From positions 744,001 to 808,000 of the forward strand of contig NZ_JACOQD010000001.1 of assembly GCF_014297365.1 (NCBI RefSeq): a DNA stretch of 64,000 bases. The letters are read 5' to 3'. Within the stretch, counting starts at the first letter, position 1. Each line of letters starts with the position of its first letter. The DNA is from Winogradskyella echinorum. Lineage in GTDB: Bacteria > Bacteroidota > Bacteroidia > Flavobacteriales > Flavobacteriaceae. Under the pieces are notes generated by a model that was not told the origin of the DNA, searched no databases, and was given only the letters and a program-made list of their open reading frames with translations. The position numbers and the translations under genes were made by a program. Positions 60,082 to 64,000 of this stretch are shown here, piece by piece.

Positions 60082-61425
60082 TTATCTGTTAAAAGTTAAT
60101 CGTTTACCAGCTTTAACGTTTAAAACTTCAAAATTGTAATATGCCAATTCTCCATTAACAAAGGTATGAGTGATTCTACTTTTAAAGGTATTACCTTCAA
60201 AAGGAGACCAACCACATTTGTATAAAATATTACTTTTATTAACCGTCCAAGGACTATTTAAATTTACTATAACCAAATCTGCATAATAGCCTTCTCTTAA
60301 ATAGCCACGCTTTTCAATATCGAATAATATTGCTGGATTATGACATGCTTTTTCTACAATCTTCTCAATAGGAATTTTCCCTTGATGATGCGCTTCTAAC
60401 AAAGCAACTAAAGCGTGTTGTACCAAAGGACCTCCTGAAGGTGCACTTGTATATGGATTGCTTTTCTCTTCAATAGTATGTGGAGCGTGATCTGTTGCAA
60501 TAACATCTATTCTATCGTCTAAAAGTGCTTTCCAGAGTTGCTCTCTATCCTTAGCTGTTTTAACCGCAGGATTCCATTTTATATGACTACCTTTTTTAGC
60601 ATAATCCTCATCAGAAAACCATAAATGATGAATACATACCTCAGCTGTTATTTTTTTATCTTTTAATGGAATTTTATTTGAAAATAGTTTCGTTTCTTTT
60701 CCTGTAGAAAGATGAAACACATGCAATCTTGCACCTGTTTTCTTAGCTAATTCAATAGCTTTTGATGATGATAAATAACACGCTTCTTCGCTACGAATAA
60801 TTGGGTGTTTTTCCATAGGAATATCATCACCATACTCAGCTTTATATTTTGCTAGATTCTTTTTAATGGTAGCTTCATCTTCGCAATGAACTGAAATTAC
60901 CATATCGGTACTAGAAAATATTTTTTCTATAACTTTTGGGTCATCCACTAACATGTTACCCGTAGAAGAACCTAAAAACAATTTTAGCCCTGCCACAGTT
61001 TTAGGATTCACCTTTAAAATTTCGTCTAAATTGTTATTGGTACCTCCAAACATAAACGAATAGTTAGCATGAGAAGTCTTTGCAGCTATAGCAAACTTTT
61101 CTTCTAATTTTTCTACTGTTGTAGTTTGCGGATTGGTATTTGGCATTTCTATGAAAGAAGTAATACCGCCAGCCAATGCTGCTTTAGATTCTGTTTCTAT
61201 ATTGGCTTTGTGCGTTAAACCTGGTTCTCTAAAATGAACTTGGTCATCGATCATTCCGGGTAACACATAATTACCTTCTGCATCAATAACTCTGAAATCA
61301 TTAGACTTAACACTAATTGAAATGTCTATTTTTTTTATGATATCATTTTCAATAAGAATGTCTCCTTCAACAATTTTGCCTTCGTTGACAATCTTTGCAT
61401 TTTTTATGAGGGTATTTTGCTTCAT
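60082..61425 (-). CDS. pyrC: Dihydroorotase-family amidohydrolase, 447 aa
   Basis: Amidohydrolase fold with [13 protein letters not shown] (the position of the carboxylated lysine), [19 protein letters not shown] and [10 protein letters not shown] (metal/catalytic Asp). The first metal motif is [10 protein letters not shown]: the first histidine of the usual HVHFREPG is Gln. This change is common in flavobacterial members, which are annotated as dihydroorotase in pyrimidine synthesis. A related hydantoinase or allantoinase activity cannot be excluded from sequence. It lies 8 bp from the Dpm1-like gene upstream. Confidence 0.85.
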   Translation of the reverse strand: MKQNTLIKNAKIVNEGKIVEGDILIENDIIKKIDISISVKSNDFRVIDAEGNYVLPGMIDDQVHFREPGLTHKANIETESKAALAGGITSFIEMPNTNPQTTTVEKLEEKFAIAAKTSHANYSFMFGGTNNNLDEILKVNPKTVAGLKLFLGSSTGNMLVDDPKVIEKIFSSTDMVISVHCEDEATIKKNLAKYKAEYGDDIPMEKHPIIRSEEACYLSSSKAIELAKKTGARLHVFHLSTGKETKLFSNKIPLKDKKITAEVCIHHLWFSDEDYAKKGSHIKWNPAVKTAKDREQLWKALLDDRIDVIATDHAPHTIEEKSNPYTSAPSGGPLVQHALVALLEAHHQGKIPIEKIVEKACHNPAILFDIEKRGYLREGYYADLVIVNLNSPWTVNKSNILYKCGWSPFEGNTFKSRITHTFVNGELAYYNFEVLNVKAGKRLTFNR

Positions 61426-61433
61426 CTTTCTTT

Positions 61434-62156
61434 CTACTTAGCGAATAAACTTTTCAATTTTAAACTAATAACACCAAAAATTGCTTCCGAAATTATACTT
61501 CCACTCATTTTTGATTTCCCTTTGGTTCTATCTTTAAATATAACAGGTATTTCTACAATGTTAAATCCTTTTTTATGGGCTTTAAATTTCATTTCAATCT
61601 GAAATGCATAACCCACAAATTTTATTTTTTCTAAATTAATGGCTTCTAAAACAGCTCTCTTGTAACACACAAAACCAGCGGTAGAATCTTTAACTTTCAT
61701 TCGGGTTATCAACCTTACATATCTTGATGCTCCATAAGATAATAGAATACGCATCATTGGCCAATTAACTACTGTTATTCCTTTTACATATCGCGAACCA
61801 ACAGATATGTCAGCTCCATCAATAGCACAAGCATTGTATAATCTTATTAAGTCATCTGGATTATGCGAAAAATCGGCATCCATTTCAAAAATATATTGAT
61901 ATGTTTTTTCTAAACACCATTTAAATCCAGAAATATAGGCAACACCTAAACCGTTTTTTTCTTTACGCTCTAATAAAAATAATTGGTCTTTAAATTCTAC
62001 TTGTAATGCTTTAACTTTTTCTCCTGTTTTATCTGGAGAATTATCATCTACCACCAAAACATGAAAATCTTTTTGTTGCGAAAACACAGCTCTAATGATT
62101 GATTCTATATTTTCAATCTCATTGTAGGTAGGTATTATAACAATGGCATCAGACAT
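61434..62156 (-). CDS. Dpm1-like polyprenol-phosphate glycosyltransferase, 240 aa
   Basis: GT2 domain: [51 protein letters not shown] (DxD), [13 protein letters not shown], and [16 protein letters not shown]. There is no C-terminal membrane domain, as in dolichol-phosphate mannosyltransferase (Dpm1) and PpmA-like enzymes. It transfers a sugar, probably mannose, from a nucleotide to a polyprenyl phosphate. First gene of the unit with pyrC and DUF4296. Confidence 0.88.
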   Translation of the reverse strand: MSDAIVIIPTYNEIENIESIIRAVFSQQKDFHVLVVDDNSPDKTGEKVKALQVEFKDQLFLLERKEKNGLGVAYISGFKWCLEKTYQYIFEMDADFSHNPDDLIRLYNACAIDGADISVGSRYVKGITVVNWPMMRILLSYGASRYVRLITRMKVKDSTAGFVCYKRAVLEAINLEKIKFVGYAFQIEMKFKAHKKGFNIVEIPVIFKDRTKGKSKMSGSIISEAIFGVISLKLKSLFAK

Positions 62157-62304
62157 TCACTCACTTTTAATTTCGCTTTAATGCGCTTCTTTAATTTGAA
62201 ACAAAAGTAAAGTTTTTAATGGATTATATAACGTAATTAACTTTTTTGATAGATATGAATGACACATATTATGTTAAGCCTATTTTTATTTTTAATTTAG
62301 CCCT

Positions 62305-62955
62305 ATGCGAAATTTCATTACTTACGAGTGGTTTACAATTTTTACAATCATAGGATTGTTTGCAATTGTTGCTGCAAAATTTTTAAACACACTTCGGTTT
62401 AATGATTTTTTGTCTGTTATTGGTAATTCTAAGTATTTAAAAATTTATACCAAGGACCAAAAATTTATAGATCAGTTTGATAGTTTTCTATTTATAAACC
62501 TAGCATTGTCCTTTAGTATTTTTGCGCATTTTGCGTATTCTACTTTTATTTCTCCTATTCCTTTTGAGCTAATTTCTTTCTTAAAATTACTTTTCGCTGT
62601 TTCTACAATCATCATTATAAAAACACTTCTAGAACGCCTCATTGGCAGTCTTTTTGAGATAGACAGCTTAATTGACGATTATTTATTTCAGAAAACCACG
62701 TTTAAAAATTATTCTGGTATTGTATTTTTATTAGCTAATTTATTTCTATTATATTCTAATATTTCAATAGAAGCTATTATAATCTCAGCATTTTCATTAG
62801 TTTGTCTTATTAACCTCATAGGGTTTCTAACTTCTTTTAAAAGCTATCAAAAATTAATAAATCCGAATTTTTTCTATTTTTTATTGTATCTTTGCGCTCT
62901 CGAAATTGGACCTTATGTTCTTTTATATAAGGTAATTAGGGAGTATAACGCTTAA
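62305..62955 (+). CDS. DUF4271 membrane protein, 216 aa
   Basis: Five to six membrane segments with the DUF4271 pattern (NFITYEWFTIFTIIGLFAIVAAKFL, FLFINLALSFSIFAHFAY, YSGIVFLLANLFLLY, FYFLLYLCALEIGPYVLLYKVI). Function unknown. In Bacteroidota the gene nearly always precedes hemD, as here (16-bp gap). A promoter-like TATCTTTG for hemD lies within its 3' end. Confidence 0.88.
   Translation: MRNFITYEWFTIFTIIGLFAIVAAKFLNTLRFNDFLSVIGNSKYLKIYTKDQKFIDQFDSFLFINLALSFSIFAHFAYSTFISPIPFELISFLKLLFAVSTIIIIKTLLERLIGSLFEIDSLIDDYLFQKTTFKNYSGIVFLLANLFLLYSNISIEAIIISAFSLVCLINLIGFLTSFKSYQKLINPNFFYFLLYLCALEIGPYVLLYKVIREYNA
62887..62894 (+). promoter_or_regulatory. Internal -7 box for hemD
   Basis: TATCTTTG inside the DUF4271 gene, placing a transcript start near 62901, about 70 nt before the hemD ATG. 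No clear TTG at -33. Confidence 0.45.
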
Positions 62956-62971
62956 AACAAAAGGGATACGT

Positions 62972-63721
62972 ATGAAAGTGAAAACAATTTTAGTATCACA
63001 GCCAGAGCCTAAAATAGAGAACTCTCCGTACTTTGATTTGCAAGAAAAGCAAAAAGTAAAAGTAGACTTTAGACCCTTCATCCATGTAGAAGGTGTCTCC
63101 TCAAAAGATATTAGACAACAAAAAATAGACCTTAGTAAGTTTACCGCAATTATTCTTACTAGTAGAAATTCTGTGGATCATTTCTTTAGAGTAGCAGACG
63201 AAATGCGCTTTAAAGTGCCAGATTCAATGAAGTATTTCTGCCAATCAGAAGCTGTTGCTTATTATCTTCAGAAATATGTTGTTTACAGAAAACGTAAAAT
63301 CTACGTTGGTAAACGTACTTTTGAAGAATTATCTCCATTAATTAAAAAATACAAGGACGAAAGCTTTTTATTGCCAACTACAGATAAAGTTAAACCTATT
63401 ATACCCGAAACTTTAGATAAGTTAGCTGTTAAGTGGAAACAAGCTACATTCTATAAAACGGTGATAAGTGATTTATCTGACTTGGCAAATGTTTATTACG
63501 ATATATTAGTGTTTTTTAGCCCTTCTGGTATAGAATCATTGTTTCACAATTTTCCAGATTTTGAACAAAAAAATACACGTATTGCAGTATTCGGAAATAC
63601 AACTGTAAAAGCAGTTAAAGAAAAGGGATTGCGTGTAGATATTTCTGCACCAACACCAGAAACTCCTTCTATGACTATGGCATTAAAAAAGTATATTGAT
63701 GCTGTAAATAAAGGGAAGTAG
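62972..63721 (+). CDS. hemD: Uroporphyrinogen-III synthase, 249 aa
   Basis: HemD fold: VKTILVSQPEPKIENSPYFDLQEKQKVKVDFRPFIHVEG, FTAIILTSRNSVDHFF, KYFCQSEAVAYYLQKYVVYRKRKIYVGKRTFEELSPLIKK, YDILVFFSPSGIESLFHNFP and IAVFGNTTVKAVKEKGLRVDISAPTPETPSM. Closes hydroxymethylbilane to uroporphyrinogen III in haem synthesis. The cell therefore probably makes the haem that the H-NOX protein needs. Confidence 0.92.
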   Translation: MKVKTILVSQPEPKIENSPYFDLQEKQKVKVDFRPFIHVEGVSSKDIRQQKIDLSKFTAIILTSRNSVDHFFRVADEMRFKVPDSMKYFCQSEAVAYYLQKYVVYRKRKIYVGKRTFEELSPLIKKYKDESFLLPTTDKVKPIIPETLDKLAVKWKQATFYKTVISDLSDLANVYYDILVFFSPSGIESLFHNFPDFEQKNTRIAVFGNTTVKAVKEKGLRVDISAPTPETPSMTMALKKYIDAVNKGK

Positions 63722-63742
63722 TTTCAACATTATAACAATATA

Positions 63743-63776
63743 AAAAAAGCGATTCTAAATTTAGAATCGCTTTTTT
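63743..63776. terminator. Bidirectional terminator between hemD and pckA
   Basis: 11-bp perfect arms GCGATTCTAAA/TTTAGAATCGC, flanked by an A-run and a T-run, so it can end both convergent transcripts. Confidence 0.88.
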
Positions 63777-63794
63777 ATTTATATCACTTTTCAC

Positions 63795-64000
63795 TTAGAA
63801 AGCATAACGTTGAGGCCCACCTCTACGTATATCTTCATTAGCATCATCTTGAAATTTCTTAAAATTCTCTCTAAAAGCATTTGATAATTTAAATGCTGTT
63901 TTATAATAAGCTTCATCATCATTCCATGTAGCTCTAGGGCTTAATACTTCTGTTGGTACACCTGGACATGATCTTGGTTGTGCAACACCAAATACCGAGT
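63795..64000 (-). CDS. pckA: Phosphoenolpyruvate carboxykinase (ATP), C-terminal part
   Basis: The minus-strand frame from the window edge reads SVFGVAQPRSCPGVPTEVLS and then PRATWNDDEAYYKTAFKLSN, ending GGPQRYAF and a stop at 63795. This is the C-terminus of ATP-dependent PEP carboxykinase (family pattern SCPGVPxExLxPRxTW). The first enzyme of gluconeogenesis, turning oxaloacetate into PEP. About 68 codons are in the window; the rest lies outside. Confidence 0.93.
   Translation of the reverse strand, partial: SVFGVAQPRSCPGVPTEVLSPRATWNDDEAYYKTAFKLSNAFRENFKKFQDDANEDIRRGGPQRYAF

Overview
The window is about 64 kb of AT-rich chromosome from a member of the Flavobacteriaceae (phylum Bacteroidota), probably a marine genus of the Winogradskyella/Psychroserpens/Olleya kind. 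The evidence is Bacteroidota-type promoters (TTG, then TAnnTTTG), two proteins with type IX secretion sorting tails, many SCxxx lipoproteins, a DnaE with a fused N-terminal exonuclease, an S16 protein with a long acidic tail, DUF4271/DUF4296 genes, and small dispersed inverted repeats. There is no rRNA, IS element, phage or CRISPR array. One tRNA (Asp, GTC) is present. The genus is an inference.

Layout. 1-770: a partial gene and a small membrane-anchored protein gene tightly bounded by inverted repeats. 945-4253: a secreted T9SS protein and a CAP-domain lipoprotein. 4567-10698: a seven-gene signalling operon (receiver, H-NOX, PAS histidine kinase, FIST protein, second histidine kinase, Hpt, LytTR regulator), followed upstream by a small membrane coiled-coil gene. 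11343-17221: YjbR-like, DUF4230, cyclase, HemW, leucine-rich-repeat lipoprotein, RuvC and an outer-membrane protein. 17411-21198: flippase-like protein, glycosyltransferase, a secreted protein and a Bax1-I/YccA-type membrane protein. 21243-25666: BlaI/BlaR1-type regulator and protease with TPR and TonB-C-like partners, plus DUF456. 25921-29004: a NarL-type two-component pair and a tiny secreted peptide gene. 29463-34498: small hypotheticals, tRNA-Asp, DUF58, thioredoxin, and an SRPBCC-ArsR-SRPBCC cluster with a remnant of a second ArsR gene. 34561-46226: dnaE, two DUF2383 paralogues, a Cys-rich/thrombospondin-type-3 lipoprotein, rpsP-rimM-trmN6, glutaryl-CoA dehydrogenase and a phosphoesterase. 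46228-49064: ferredoxin, its reductase, NifU and Mrp. 49306-53902: alkyltransferase-like protein, LysE-type exporter, trmB, a glycosyltransferase that appears to start at CTG, and a PhoR/PhoB-like pair. 54133-64000: a second T9SS protein, LuxE-like, tyrS, epimerase, DUF4296, dihydroorotase, Dpm1-like glycosyltransferase, DUF4271, hemD and the 3' end of pckA.

The most unusual part is 3.5-11.3 kb. One operon carries two different kinds of candidate gas/haem sensor, H-NOX and a FIST protein (the NosP class), each directly beside a soluble histidine kinase, together with every separate part needed for a phosphorelay (kinase, free receiver, Hpt, receiver-LytTR). Five nearby promoters, including the operon's own, carry arrays of a 14-bp motif (best form GTGTCGACGAATGG) repeated every 21 bp and set at the same distances from the -7 box, as expected for sites of the LytTR regulator. 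The likely local regulon is the operon itself, the small membrane gene, the CAP lipoprotein, the T9SS protein and a short candidate RNA. This regulon is inferred from sequence; no ligand, phosphotransfer or binding has been shown here.
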